A stretch of 64,000 bases of DNA, taken from NCBI RefSeq assembly GCF_026153455.1, contig NZ_CP110629.1, forward strand, positions 2,728,001 to 2,792,000, read 5' to 3'. The notes below the pieces were generated by a model. It saw nothing but the letters and a program-made list of their open reading frames with translations, had not been told where the DNA came from and did not search any database. The position numbers and the translations under genes are program-made. This stretch comes from Marinimicrobium sp. C6131. Its GTDB lineage: Bacteria > Pseudomonadota > Gammaproteobacteria > Pseudomonadales > Cellvibrionaceae. This document shows positions 9,020 through 17,959 of this stretch, in pieces. Every line of letters begins with the position of its first letter. The stretch's first letter is position 1.

Positions 9020-10189
9020 ATGCCCGACACCCTGCCCGACGACTCGGTGGGTCTGGTCACCCCCCAGACCCTGGAGTTCACTGAGCCGCTCACGCTGGCC
9101 TGTGGCACCACGCTCGAGCGCTACGAGCTGGTGTACGAAACCTATGGCACCCTCAACGACGACCGTTCCAATGCGGTCCTGATCTGTCACGCGCTGTCCG
9201 GCAATCATCACGCCGCCGGCTACCACAGCATGGACGACCGCAAGCCCGGTTGGTGGGACAACTATATCGGGCCGGGTAAAGCCATCGACACCAACAAGTT
9301 CTTTGTGGTCTGCCCCAACAATCTCGGCGGCTGCAGCGGCTCCACCGGCCCGCGCAGCACCAATCCCGCCACCGGCAAGCCCTGGGGACCGGATTTTCCC
9401 ATGCTGCGGGTACGCGACTGGGTCGAAAGTCAGGCCCGGTTGTCCGATGCCCTGGGCATTGATCGCTGGGCCGCCATTGTCGGCGGCAGCCTCGGCGGCA
9501 TGCAGGTCATGCGCTGGGCGCTGGAGTACCCGGACCGATTGGGTCACGCGGTCGTGATCGCCTCGGCGATGAAGCTGAGCGCCCAGAATATTGCCTTCAA
9601 CGAGACGGCCCGGCAGGCGATCATGTCCGATCCGAATTTCCTCGACGGGCGCTATCTGGAGCACAACACCCTGCCCCGCAGCGGGCTGGCGGTGGCGCGC
9701 ATGATCGGCCATATCACCTACCTGTCCGATCACGCCATGGGGGAAAAATTCGGTCGGGAATTGCGCAGCGGCAGCTTTGTACGCGGCCAGCACGACCCGG
9801 TGGAGTTTCAGGTGGAGAGCTACCTGCGCTATCAGGGCGACAGCTTTGCCAATAACTTCGATGCCAACAGTTACATTCTGATCACCCGGGCTCTGGACTA
9901 CTTCGACCTGGCCCGGGAGTACGAGGACGATCCGGTCAAAGCCTTTGCCGAGGCCCGCTGCAAGTTCTTTGTGGTGTCCTTCAGCAGCGACTGGCGCTTC
10001 TCGCCCCAGCGCTCCCGGGAAATTGTCGATGCCCTGCTCGGCGCCCACCAGCCGGTCACCTACACCGCCATCGACTCGCCCTACGGACACGATGCCTTCC
10101 TGCTGCCCAGCGAACGCTACCGGGAGGCCTTTACCCGCTACATGGCGGGCGTGGCCCGGGACGCGCGACGTCAGGAGGTGCAGGCATGA
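9020..10189 (+). CDS. metX: Homoserine O-acyltransferase MetX
   Basis: This alpha/beta-hydrolase enzyme of ~389 residues activates homoserine with an acyl-CoA (succinyl- or acetyl-CoA; specificity cannot be told by eye) for methionine synthesis. It has an early strand ending in ALSGNHHAAG, the oxyanion region NLGGCSGSTGP, the nucleophile elbow VGGSLGGMQVM, and the late Asp/His in SSDWRFSP and SPYGHDAFLL. An ATG at 9020 is chosen; a TTG two codons upstream (9014) also has an SD-like AGGA nearby. Its stop overlaps the metW start by four bases (ATGA), so the two genes are translationally coupled. Confidence 0.96.
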   Translation: MPDTLPDDSVGLVTPQTLEFTEPLTLACGTTLERYELVYETYGTLNDDRSNAVLICHALSGNHHAAGYHSMDDRKPGWWDNYIGPGKAIDTNKFFVVCPNNLGGCSGSTGPRSTNPATGKPWGPDFPMLRVRDWVESQARLSDALGIDRWAAIVGGSLGGMQVMRWALEYPDRLGHAVVIASAMKLSAQNIAFNETARQAIMSDPNFLDGRYLEHNTLPRSGLAVARMIGHITYLSDHAMGEKFGRELRSGSFVRGQHDPVEFQVESYLRYQGDSFANNFDANSYILITRALDYFDLAREYEDDPVKAFAEARCKFFVVSFSSDWRFSPQRSREIVDALLGAHQPVTYTAIDSPYGHDAFLLPSERYREAFTRYMAGVARDARRQEVQA

Positions 10190-10806
10190 ACGGAGCCCCC
10201 ATGCGACTCGACCAGACCGAAATACAGCACTGGATTGCCGAGGGCAGCCGCATTCTCGATCTGGGCTGCGGTGACGGCACCCTGCTCAAGTACCTGCAGG
10301 AGACCAAAAACACCTCCGGCTACGGCCTGGAAATCGGCGCCGAACAGATCAACGCGTGCATCGACAAAGGCCTGAATGTCATTGAGCAGAACCTGGACGA
10401 AGGCCTGGGCAACTTTGCCGACCAGAGCTTCGATACCGTGATCATGGCCCAGGCCATCCAGACCATGCACTACCCGCACAAAGTCCTGGATGAGATGCTC
10501 CGGGTGGGCAAGGAGTGCATCGTCACCTTCCCCAACTTTGGCCACTGGAAAGCCCGCTGGCACCTGGCCGTGCGCGGTCGCATGCCGGTGTCCGACCTGC
10601 TGCCCTTCGAGTGGTACGATACCCCCAATATCCACTTCTGCACCTTCCGGGACTTCGAGGTGCTCTGCCGGGATAAAGGCATCACCGTGCTGCATCGGCA
10701 GGTGGTCAACGAAGAGTCGCCGAACTTTTTGAAGGATGTATCGCCCAACCTGTTTGGCGAGACCGCCATTTATCACTTGTGCCTCGGTCACCGGGCCGGT
10801 CATTAG
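10186..10806 (+). CDS. metW: Methionine biosynthesis protein MetW
   Basis: This 206-residue protein has a SAM-methyltransferase fold and is required with MetX for homoserine acylation in several proteobacteria. The SAM-binding motif is ILDLGCGDGTLLKYLQ near residue 25. VIMAQAIQTMHYPHKVLDEMLRVGKE and FPNFGHWKARWHLAVRGRMPVS are MetW hallmarks. The start overlaps the metX stop. An alternative in-frame ATG lies five codons in (10201) and would also give a normal N-terminus. Confidence 0.95.
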   Translation: MNGAPMRLDQTEIQHWIAEGSRILDLGCGDGTLLKYLQETKNTSGYGLEIGAEQINACIDKGLNVIEQNLDEGLGNFADQSFDTVIMAQAIQTMHYPHKVLDEMLRVGKECIVTFPNFGHWKARWHLAVRGRMPVSDLLPFEWYDTPNIHFCTFRDFEVLCRDKGITVLHRQVVNEESPNFLKDVSPNLFGETAIYHLCLGHRAGH

Positions 10807-10848
10807 ACCGGTCTTCGGTTCAACCACCCAAACCGGGAGTCAGCCCTC

Positions 10849-12357
10849 ATGGGATTGCGACAGCCCTTTGGCCTGTACAACATCCGTACCGCGCTGCTGG
10901 CGTTTGTGCTCGCGCCTTTTCTGCTGATCATGATCACCACCGCCGGCTTCAGCCTGCGGCAACTGGAGCAGGCCGCAGAAACCGGTATGGAGGAGGAAAT
11001 CGAGCTGATCGCCCGCTCAATCCGCCGCCCTCTGAGCTACGCGCTGGAAAATGGCCATGAAGAAACGCTGCGCCGCACTGTGACCTCGGCGGGGGATATC
11101 GGTCGTGTGTACGGCGTCTATGTGTACGATGAACAGGGCAACCGCATCACCGCCCAGGGCCCCAGCAACGTGCAGGTGCAGGACATCGAGGCCGCCAGTC
11201 TCGCCTCCCGGGGCAGCGAGCAGAGCGCCTTTGAAGAGATCGGTGGCGAAGCGGTTTTTTCCTACTTCATGCCACTGACCGACAGTGGCGGACGTATCCA
11301 TGGGTTGCTTCAGGTCACCCGGCGAGGCAGCGACTTCGTCCAGCAGATTCGCGCCTTCCGCACCCGGGCCATCAGCATTCTGGCCGGTTCGGCCCTGTTG
11401 GTATTGATACTGGTATGGATCGGCTATCAGCGCGCGATCGGTCGCCACATTCAGTCCATGGGACGCGGCATGGCCACCGTCGCGAGCGGCCGTCGGGACC
11501 ATCGCCTGGATACCCAGGGCCCCACCGAACTGCGCTTTCTGTCCGAGGGCATTAACCGGATGCTCGACAGCATCGTCGCCTCCGAGCGGGAAATCAGTAC
11601 TCGTCGGGAACGGGAATACCAACTCAAACACCAGTTACACCAAGCCGAAAAACTGGCGGCCATCGGGCGTTTTGCGGCCGGCGTCGCACACGAGCTCGGC
11701 ACGCCCCTGAGCGTCGCCGACGGCAAGGCCCAGCGGGCCCTGCGTCGCGCCGCCCCCGAGGACGCCAAAACCCTGCAGGACATCCGGCAGCAGCTGCAGC
11801 GCATGGAGCGGATCATCCGGCAACTGATGGATTTTGCCCGTCCGGTCACTCCCGAGCACCGGGAGGTCCGTTTGACCGACCTGGTGCAGTCCTCGCTGCA
11901 GCAAGTGGAAGACGAGCGCCGCAAGCATTCGGTAGACATCGAAATCCGGGCACCCGAGACACCCTGCCCCACACTCAATGCCGATCGGCTGCGTCTGGAG
12001 CAGGCCCTGATCAACCTGCTACGCAACGCCGTTCAGGCCACCCCCAACGGCCTTGTCAGGCTGAGCTGGCACTGCACATCCGACGCGGTGCGACTCGTGG
12101 TGGAAGACAACGGCCCCGGCATCGCGCCCTCCGTACGGGAGCAATTGCTCGAACCCTTCGTCACCACCAAACCTGTGGGCGTTGGCACCGGGCTCGGACT
12201 GGCCGTCGTCAACGCGGTGGTCACCGAGCATGGTGGACACATCGACATCGGTGCGAGCCAAATGGGTGGGGCCCGCTTTGATCTGAACATCCCCTTCCAG
12301 CCTCCGGCCGACTCGCCGTCCGCCGTGAATGCACCCGAGGTACTGCCCCATGACTGA
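10849..12357 (+). CDS. Membrane sensor histidine kinase
   Basis: This 502-residue inner-membrane kinase has transmembrane helix 1 at ~13-35, a periplasmic sensor of ~140 residues, helix 2 at ~178-198, then a HAMP-like linker. The HisKA domain has phospho-acceptor His281 in AAGVAHELGTPLSVADGKA, and the HATPase_c domain carries N-box NLLRNAVQATPNG, VEDNGPGIAPS and GTGLGLAVVNAV. It overlaps the next gene by eight bases, so it is the cognate kinase of that sigma54 activator. The signal is unknown. Kinases paired with AtoC/ZraR-type regulators are the closest general class. Confidence 0.92.
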   Translation: MGLRQPFGLYNIRTALLAFVLAPFLLIMITTAGFSLRQLEQAAETGMEEEIELIARSIRRPLSYALENGHEETLRRTVTSAGDIGRVYGVYVYDEQGNRITAQGPSNVQVQDIEAASLASRGSEQSAFEEIGGEAVFSYFMPLTDSGGRIHGLLQVTRRGSDFVQQIRAFRTRAISILAGSALLVLILVWIGYQRAIGRHIQSMGRGMATVASGRRDHRLDTQGPTELRFLSEGINRMLDSIVASEREISTRREREYQLKHQLHQAEKLAAIGRFAAGVAHELGTPLSVADGKAQRALRRAAPEDAKTLQDIRQQLQRMERIIRQLMDFARPVTPEHREVRLTDLVQSSLQQVEDERRKHSVDIEIRAPETPCPTLNADRLRLEQALINLLRNAVQATPNGLVRLSWHCTSDAVRLVVEDNGPGIAPSVREQLLEPFVTTKPVGVGTGLGLAVVNAVVTEHGGHIDIGASQMGGARFDLNIPFQPPADSPSAVNAPEVLPHD

Positions 12358-13738
12358 CACTCCCAGCGCAGGTCCCGTTGACATTCTGGTGATTGAGGAC
12401 GACCCGGATCTGCGGCAACTGCTGCTGGAAGAGCTTGCCGATGCCGGCCATCGTTGCGCGGGCAAAGGCGACCTGGTCAGTGCCCGCCAGTGGTTGAGCG
12501 AACAGGCCCCCAAGCTGGTGGTCAGCGACCTGCACCTGCCCGATGGCAACGGCCTGGACCTGCTGGAGGAATTGCGCCAATTGCCTGTGCGTCCGAGTTT
12601 TATCGCCATCACCGCCTTTGGCACCATCGATCAGGCAGTGGATGCCCTGAAGCGCGGCGCCGATGACTTTCTGACCAAACCCCTGGACCTGGACCACTTT
12701 ACCCTGTCCATTACCCGCACCCTGCAGCGCCAACTGTTGGAGCAGGAACTGAGCTATTACCGGCGCCTGCTGGACCAGGGCGAGTTCCACGGCATGATCG
12801 GGCGCAGCCCGCGTATGCGCCAGTTGTTCACCCAGATTCAGCAGGTCGCCCAGGCCGGTGGCCCGGTACTGGTGACCGGAGAGAGCGGCGTAGGCAAGGA
12901 GTTGGTGGCCCGCGCCATTCACCGGGAGAGCGATCGCCGGGATGGCCCCTTTATCGCGCTCAACTGCGGCGGCATCGCCGCCAACCTGCTGGAAAGCGAA
13001 CTGTTCGGCCATGCCGCCGGCGCCTTTACCGGTGCCACCAAGGCCCGGCGCGGCCTGTTCGCCGCCGCCGACGGTGGCACCCTGATGCTCGATGAAATCG
13101 GCGAAATGCCCATGGAGATGCAGTCGAGCCTGCTGCGCGTACTGCAGGACGGTCGGGTGCGACCGGTCGGCAGCAACACCGAACAGGACCTGAACGTGCG
13201 GATTATCGCCGCCACCAACCGGGAGCTGCCCGATGAGGTCAGTGAGGGACGCTTTCGGGAGGACCTCTACTACCGTCTGGAAACCTTCACCATCGAAGTC
13301 CCGCCTCTGCGCCAGCGCGGCGACGACCTGGAGCGCCTGATCGCCCATATGGTGCATCAGTTCAACCAGCGCCGTCAGCAGCCGGTGGACGGCCTGAGCG
13401 GCGAGGCGTTGAACCTGCTCAAACGCTACCCCTTCCCGGGCAATGTCCGCGAACTGTCCAACATCATTGAGCGAGCGGTGACCTTCTGCTCCGAGCGTCT
13501 GATCGGACCGGAGCACTTGCCCGAGCGGATTCACCAGGCCACACCGACGCCGGAGCCCGCCTCCGGCGACCGCTGGCAGCCGCCCACCGGCGAGGGTGAG
13601 CTGGTGTCGCTGGATGCGGTGGAACGCAGTTACATCCATTATGTGCTCGATCAGGTGGACGGCAACAAAAAGCGCGCCGCCGATATCCTCAACATCGGCC
13701 GACGCACCCTATACCGATGGCTGGAAACCGACGCGTGA
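12350..13738 (+). CDS. Sigma54-dependent response regulator
   Basis: This 462-residue NtrC-family activator has a receiver domain (phospho-acceptor Asp60 in VVSDLHLPDGNGLDLL), a central AAA+ domain with Walker A GESGVGKE and the sigma54-contact loop GAFTGATKARRG, then a C-terminal Fis-type helix-turn-helix (NKKRAADILNIGRRTLYRWL). The GAFTGA loop is intact, so it should open sigma54 promoters. The ATG at 12350, overlapping the kinase stop, is preferred over an in-frame ATG at 12329. A sigma54 promoter with an IHF site lies 130-170 bases past its stop, in front of the DUF4168 gene, a likely target. Confidence 0.95.
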   Translation: MTDTPSAGPVDILVIEDDPDLRQLLLEELADAGHRCAGKGDLVSARQWLSEQAPKLVVSDLHLPDGNGLDLLEELRQLPVRPSFIAITAFGTIDQAVDALKRGADDFLTKPLDLDHFTLSITRTLQRQLLEQELSYYRRLLDQGEFHGMIGRSPRMRQLFTQIQQVAQAGGPVLVTGESGVGKELVARAIHRESDRRDGPFIALNCGGIAANLLESELFGHAAGAFTGATKARRGLFAAADGGTLMLDEIGEMPMEMQSSLLRVLQDGRVRPVGSNTEQDLNVRIIAATNRELPDEVSEGRFREDLYYRLETFTIEVPPLRQRGDDLERLIAHMVHQFNQRRQQPVDGLSGEALNLLKRYPFPGNVRELSNIIERAVTFCSERLIGPEHLPERIHQATPTPEPASGDRWQPPTGEGELVSLDAVERSYIHYVLDQVDGNKKRAADILNIGRRTLYRWLETDA

Positions 13739-13865
13739 ATTGACCTCTGTAGGCGGCTTGCGCCCATCCGACACACTCGGGGGTGAGTCAATTTGGCACA
13801 TGAGCGAAAGGGCACAGTGACCCAGTCCACACACAGCGCGCCGATACCAGATAAAAACCCATACA

Positions 13866-13878
13866 AATCAATCACTTA
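13866..13878 (+). promoter_or_regulatory. Candidate IHF binding site
   Basis: AATCAATCACTTA matches the IHF consensus WATCAANNNNTTR at every fixed position. It lies 17 bases upstream of the -24 element of the sigma54 promoter at 13895, where DNA bending would bring an upstream activator to the polymerase. Found by eye. Confidence 0.62.
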
Positions 13879-13894
13879 TAAAATTTTTGCACTT

Positions 13895-13910
13895 TTGGCA
13901 CGGGCGTTGC
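13895..13910 (+). promoter_or_regulatory. Sigma54 (-24/-12) promoter
   Basis: TTGGCACGGGCGTTGC fits the consensus TGGCAC-N5-TTGC exactly, including the fixed GG-to-GC spacing. Transcription would begin about 12 bases after the TTGC, giving a leader of roughly 60 bases to the ATG of the DUF4168 gene at 13985. A strong SD (GAGGAGA) precedes that ATG. The adjacent upstream gene encodes a sigma54 activator. The site is seen directly; its activity is inferred. Confidence 0.8.
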
Positions 13911-13984
13911 GATAGACACAGGTACGCAACACAACTAACGGGTTTTTCAGAACCCCTATTCTGTTTCACTGTGAGGAGAAACTT

Positions 13985-14401
13985 ATGCGTACCATCAAAC
14001 ATCCCGTACTCGCCCTTCTGGCTACTGCCGGTCTGCTGTTCGGCGCGGCCACCGTTTCCGCCCAAGGCGCAGCGCCCCAGGGCGGCGCTCAGGCCCCACA
14101 GGCTCAGCCGCAGACTGAAGCAATGGACGTGAGTGAAGAGCAGGTTGAAAGCTTCGTAGACGCCTACATGGCCGTCCAGGGCATCAACCAGGAATACACC
14201 CAGAAGCTTCAGGCGGTGGAAGATCCCGAGAAGGCCACCGAACTGCAGCAGGAAGCCCAGACCAAGATGCAGGAAGCGGTGAGCGATTCCGGTCTGTCCA
14301 TCTCTGAGTACCAGCAGATCGCCAACCAGGCCGGCCAGAACGAAGAACTGCGCGGCCAGATCGAAGAAGCACTGACCGCCCGTGTTGAGCAGGACTCCTG
14401 A
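13985..14401 (+). CDS. Exported DUF4168 domain protein
   Basis: This 138-residue small secreted or periplasmic protein has a signal peptide (TIKHPVLALLATAGLLFGAATVSAQ, cleavage near residue 26-28) and then a Gln/Ala/Pro-rich stretch. A helical DUF4168 domain (~47-135) has the pattern VESFVDAYMAVQGINQEYTQKLQ and ISEYQQIANQAGQNEELRGQI. The function of the family is unknown. It is monocistronic: a sigma54 promoter lies upstream and a strong terminator directly after. That makes it the likely output of the neighbouring two-component system, in an envelope-stress or adaptation role that is only a guess. Confidence 0.82.
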   Translation: MRTIKHPVLALLATAGLLFGAATVSAQGAAPQGGAQAPQAQPQTEAMDVSEEQVESFVDAYMAVQGINQEYTQKLQAVEDPEKATELQQEAQTKMQEAVSDSGLSISEYQQIANQAGQNEELRGQIEEALTARVEQDS

Positions 14402-14426
14402 TACGAGTCAGACCGACACGATACAG

Positions 14427-14453
14427 AAACGGGGCCTCTTGGCCCCGTTTTTT
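14427..14453 (+). terminator. Intrinsic terminator after DUF4168 gene
   Basis: AAACGGGGCC-TCTT-GGCCCCGTTT is a perfect 10-base stem with a 4-base loop, followed by a T-run. It is placed 26 bases after the stop codon, a textbook rho-independent terminator that closes the single-gene unit. Confidence 0.93.
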
Positions 14454-14548
14454 GTCCCCGCCTTTTGTGCCAAAGACCCATCGAGTAAGGTAGACTTTCT
14501 CCTTCGGAACTCACCTGAGTCCCTTTCATTCGAAGTCGGAGAAGCCTC

Positions 14549-14986
14549 ATGTCACGCCTGCTGTCCTTGACCGCCCTGCTAGCGCTGCTACTGGCACCGC
14601 TGACCCACGCCCAGAGTGGCTCGGAGCGCTTTGGTGATTACCAGGTGTACTACAGTGTGTTCAACAGTACCTTCGTGCTGCCAGACATCGCCAGCGTGCA
14701 CAATCTGGTGCGCGGCGAAGACCGGGCCCTGGTGAATATCAGCGTTACCCGTGCCGACGGTGGCCTGGGCCTACCCGCCGAGTTGAGCGGCACAGCCAGT
14801 AACCTGATGCAGCAGACTCAGACTCTGGAGTTCAAAGAAATCAGCGAGGGCGACACCACGTATTACATCGCCCCGATACGCCACCTTGATGAAGAGATGT
14901 ACAACTTCCGAGTCCGTATTCAGCCCGAGGGCGCCGAGCAGAGCTTCGAGCTGCGCTTCAGCCAAAAGCTGTACATTGAAAAGTAA
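14549..14986 (+). CDS. Exported DUF4426 domain protein
   Basis: This 145-residue protein has a signal peptide (LLSLTALLALLLAPLTHAQS, cut near residue 22) and a DUF4426 domain. The family pattern is visible as ERFGDYQVYYSVFNSTFVLPDIASVHNLVRG and ALVNISVTRADGG, with IAPIRHLDEEMYNFRVRIQPEG near the end. Its function is unknown. Orthologues sit between metW and rdgB in Pseudomonas (the PA0388 position), and here it still precedes rdgB by 25 bases, although the two-component/DUF4168 insertion has separated it from metW. Confidence 0.88.
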   Translation: MSRLLSLTALLALLLAPLTHAQSGSERFGDYQVYYSVFNSTFVLPDIASVHNLVRGEDRALVNISVTRADGGLGLPAELSGTASNLMQQTQTLEFKEISEGDTTYYIAPIRHLDEEMYNFRVRIQPEGAEQSFELRFSQKLYIEK

Positions 14987-15011
14987 TGACGATATCCGCT
15001 GAGGAGCATTC

Positions 15012-15611
15012 ATGCAGAAACTGGTACTCGCCAGTGGCAACCCCGGCAAACTGAAAGAGTTTCAACAACTGCTCGCCGGTTGCGGCTATCAGGTCCTATC
15101 TCAGGGCGAGTTCGGGCTCCACAGCGCTGAAGAAACCGGTCTGACCTTTGTGGAAAACGCCATCCTGAAGGCCCGCCACGCCAGCGCTCAAACCGGCTTG
15201 CCGGCCCTGGCCGATGACTCCGGTCTCGCCGTCGATGCCCTGGATGGCCGCCCCGGCATCTACTCGGCCCGCTACGCCGGCCCCGACGCCTCCGACGCGG
15301 ACAACAACGCCCGCTTGCTACAGGAGCTCAAAGGCATCCCCGAGACCGAGCGCGGCGCCTGCTATCACTGCGTACTGGTGCTGATGCGTCACGCCGAAGA
15401 TCCCACCCCGATCATCGCCCAGGGCCAGTGGCGCGGGCGCATCCGCACCGAGCCCAGAGGCGAGGGCGGTTTCGGCTACGATCCGTTGTTTCAGGTGCTG
15501 GAGCGCCAGTGCAGCGCCGCGGAGCTGGGCAAGGAAGAAAAAGGCAAAATCAGCCACCGGGCCATCGCCACCCGGGCACTGCTGGCCGGGCTGACCAACG
15601 GGGCGCCCTGA
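15012..15611 (+). CDS. rdgB: XTP/dITP diphosphatase (RdgB/HAM1)
   Basis: This 199-residue cytosolic house-cleaning pyrophosphatase removes non-canonical purine nucleotides (dITP, XTP). Diagnostic blocks are LVLASGNPGKLKEFQQLL at the N-terminus, ETGLTFVENAILKARHAS, ALADDSGLAVDALDGRPGIYSARYAG, GFGYDPLF and the C-terminal KGKISHRAIA. An SD (GAGGAGC) precedes the ATG. It probably shares a transcript with the DUF4426 gene. The usual next gene, hemW, is displaced by an S9 peptidase insertion. Confidence 0.96.
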   Translation: MQKLVLASGNPGKLKEFQQLLAGCGYQVLSQGEFGLHSAEETGLTFVENAILKARHASAQTGLPALADDSGLAVDALDGRPGIYSARYAGPDASDADNNARLLQELKGIPETERGACYHCVLVLMRHAEDPTPIIAQGQWRGRIRTEPRGEGGFGYDPLFQVLERQCSAAELGKEEKGKISHRAIATRALLAGLTNGAP

Positions 15612-15793
15612 CGCCACGATAAACAAAGCGATAATCGACATTTGAAATTTGCGCCAACCTGTGGCGTAATTCCAAAGGTATTACGAATAATAACGCCAGG
15701 GTTGAGGCGTCCCCGTCATGGAGCAGTAGACGTGAGGCCGACCGTAATGGCGTCGCGACATTCACATCTGCTCAAGAAGGACGGGCTGTACTC

Positions 15794-17875
15794 ATGATGA
15801 AAACTCCCTCCGGCACTCGCGCCGACTCCCCCTTGTTCAACGCTTTAATCATGCTCAAGCTCCCGATCCGGGTTTTCGCAACTTTGACCAAGGCCTGTTC
15901 TATCGCACTGCTCACCCTGCTTACGCTACCAGCCGCTGCGGACTCCCCGGAGTTAAAACAGATCGCCTCTGTCTACGGCGTCGACCCCTCGCGGGAAATG
16001 GTTGCCATATCGCCCAACGGTGAACTGCTGGCGTTTCGCACCCGCGACGGCGATAAAGACCTGATTCTGGTTCATTCCCTTAAAAAAGGAAAAAACATCA
16101 CCGGTGCCCACGTCGGGGAAATGGATCCGCGTCGGCTGCACTTTGTCAGCGACCAATACCTGATCATGGTCGCTTCCAAGGAAACCCGTCTGATGGGCTT
16201 TCGGGGCCGTAACGAAATCAGTACCGCCTATGCTTTGAACATCAAGACCGGCGCCATCGAACAGCTGTTGCGCCCGGGCCATGTCATCTACGCCGGCCAG
16301 CAGGGCCTGGGGCGGATTCTCGGGATTTCCGACGACGGCCGGAAGTTGTACATGCCCGCCTACGTGCCCCGCTCCAAAACCGATCGACAACCCGATTACG
16401 CCCTACTCGAAGTCGATATTGAAAAACCGCGCCATCCCAAGGTCCTGGAAGATGGCCACTCCCATACCGTGGACTGGTTCGTCGGGCGCAACGGAAAAGT
16501 CCTGGCACAGGAGCGTTACAACGAAGACGACTATCAACACGAGATTCTGGTGCGCGATGGCGATGACTGGCGGGTGATCTACTCGGACAACTCGCCGCGC
16601 ACCGTGGCTTCGTTTATCGGCGAAACACCGGATCAAAACTGGTTGGTCATGCTCAAGGAGGATTGGGATACCGGCCGGGTCGAGTACTACCGATTGAACC
16701 TGGACAGCGGCAAGCAGGAACGGCTCGACCTCAACCGCAACGATAGCGACATTGCCAACGTTCGCCTCAATGCCGAGCGGGTCGCGATTGGTATCACCTA
16801 CGCGGGCTTTAACCCCAGCTATCACTTTTTTGATGCCGCGCTGAACGATCGGGTGAGCAAACTTCAGGCTCAGTTCAAGGGTCACTCCCTTTATGTGGTC
16901 AACGCCGACTCCGAGTTGAACAATCTGGTGCTGTACCTGGAGGGGCCCTCCACCGCCGGCGAGTTCTTCCTGTCACAGAAAGGCCAACCGGTGCGCTTTT
17001 TGTTGAGCGCCTACCCCGGCATCAGCGAAGCTGAGGTGCAACCCTCGGTGCCCTTTGAGTTCAAAGCCCGGGACGGGTTGGTCATCCCCACCTTGCTGAC
17101 CATTCCGCGGGTTCACGCCGCCAACCCGGAAAACCTGCCCGCTGTTGTGCTACCACACGGGGGGCCGGAATCTTACGATCGCCAGGAATTCGATGCGCTG
17201 GTCCAGTCGATTGCCGCCCGTGGCTATGCCGTCATTCAACCGCAGTTCCGTGGCTCTTACGGCTTTGGGTACGAGCATTGGGCGGCCGGTCTGGGCGAGT
17301 GGGGCCGTGCGATGCAGGATGACGTGTCCGATGCGGTAAAAGCCCTGAGCAACGTCGGGTTTATCGACCCGGACCGGGTCTGCATTGCCGGCGCCAGCTA
17401 CGGCGGTTACTCAGCCCTGGCGGGCGCGGCTTTTACCCCCGACCTGTATCGCTGCGCCATTTCCATTCATGGCGTCAGCGATCTGAACGCCATGCTGGAA
17501 CATGAAGAGAAGGACTTGGGCGAAGACCACTGGGTCATCGAATACTTCTCTCGTTCTATCGCCAAAAACTACTTCACCCCGGAGCGATTGGCCGCTCACT
17601 CGCCCGCCAATTTCGCCAGTGGTATTAGCGCCCCGGTGCTGTTGGTCCACGGGGAAGACGACGAGATTGTGCCGATTGAGCAATCCGAACTGATGCTGGA
17701 AAAACTGCAGGCGGCCAACAAGCCGGTGAAGTACCTGCCGCTGAAAGATACTGGCCACAGTTACGGTGAGGAGCCGGTGCGTCAAATGCTGATCGAGGCG
17801 GTGTTGGCATTTCTGGATGAGCATCTGGCGCCCTCCGGGGAAACACTGGCAACGGTGGGCAGCGAGGCAGACTAG
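15794..17875 (+). CDS. Exported S9 family peptidase
   Basis: This is a 693-residue serine peptidase of the prolyl-oligopeptidase/acylaminoacyl-peptidase type. A signal peptide-like segment (IRVFATLTKACSIALLTLLTLPAAAD) suggests periplasmic export. The region ~55-400 is a beta-propeller-like gate, and the catalytic alpha/beta hydrolase domain lies at ~430-680. The nucleophile is Ser535 in GASYGGYSAL, the Asp lies in LLVHGEDDEIVP, and the His in DTGHSYG. Two adjacent ATGs (15794/15797) are possible; a later Met at ~15851 would start nearer the signal sequence. It splits the conserved rdgB-hemW pair, so it is an insertion into core synteny. Substrates are unknown. Confidence 0.9.
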   Translation: MMKTPSGTRADSPLFNALIMLKLPIRVFATLTKACSIALLTLLTLPAAADSPELKQIASVYGVDPSREMVAISPNGELLAFRTRDGDKDLILVHSLKKGKNITGAHVGEMDPRRLHFVSDQYLIMVASKETRLMGFRGRNEISTAYALNIKTGAIEQLLRPGHVIYAGQQGLGRILGISDDGRKLYMPAYVPRSKTDRQPDYALLEVDIEKPRHPKVLEDGHSHTVDWFVGRNGKVLAQERYNEDDYQHEILVRDGDDWRVIYSDNSPRTVASFIGETPDQNWLVMLKEDWDTGRVEYYRLNLDSGKQERLDLNRNDSDIANVRLNAERVAIGITYAGFNPSYHFFDAALNDRVSKLQAQFKGHSLYVVNADSELNNLVLYLEGPSTAGEFFLSQKGQPVRFLLSAYPGISEAEVQPSVPFEFKARDGLVIPTLLTIPRVHAANPENLPAVVLPHGGPESYDRQEFDALVQSIAARGYAVIQPQFRGSYGFGYEHWAAGLGEWGRAMQDDVSDAVKALSNVGFIDPDRVCIAGASYGGYSALAGAAFTPDLYRCAISIHGVSDLNAMLEHEEKDLGEDHWVIEYFSRSIAKNYFTPERLAAHSPANFASGISAPVLLVHGEDDEIVPIEQSELMLEKLQAANKPVKYLPLKDTGHSYGEEPVRQMLIEAVLAFLDEHLAPSGETLATVGSEAD

Positions 17876-17959
17876 CCTCCCGAGACGAGGGTGGCGGAGG
17901 TAGGGAGGCGGAGGTCATGGTATAGTGACGGCCTGTTTTTATTGAACCGCCGGATTGCC

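Noticed and set aside
12221..13639. Long open frame antisense to the sigma54 activator (and similar antisense frames over the GTPase, hybrid kinase and metX)
   Set aside because: High GC makes stops rare on the opposite strand; the translated text is low-complexity, has no recognisable domain, and the sense genes are certain.
13790..13830. A second sigma54 promoter (TTGGCACATGAGC)
   Set aside because: It has the -24 half but no TTGC at the required distance.
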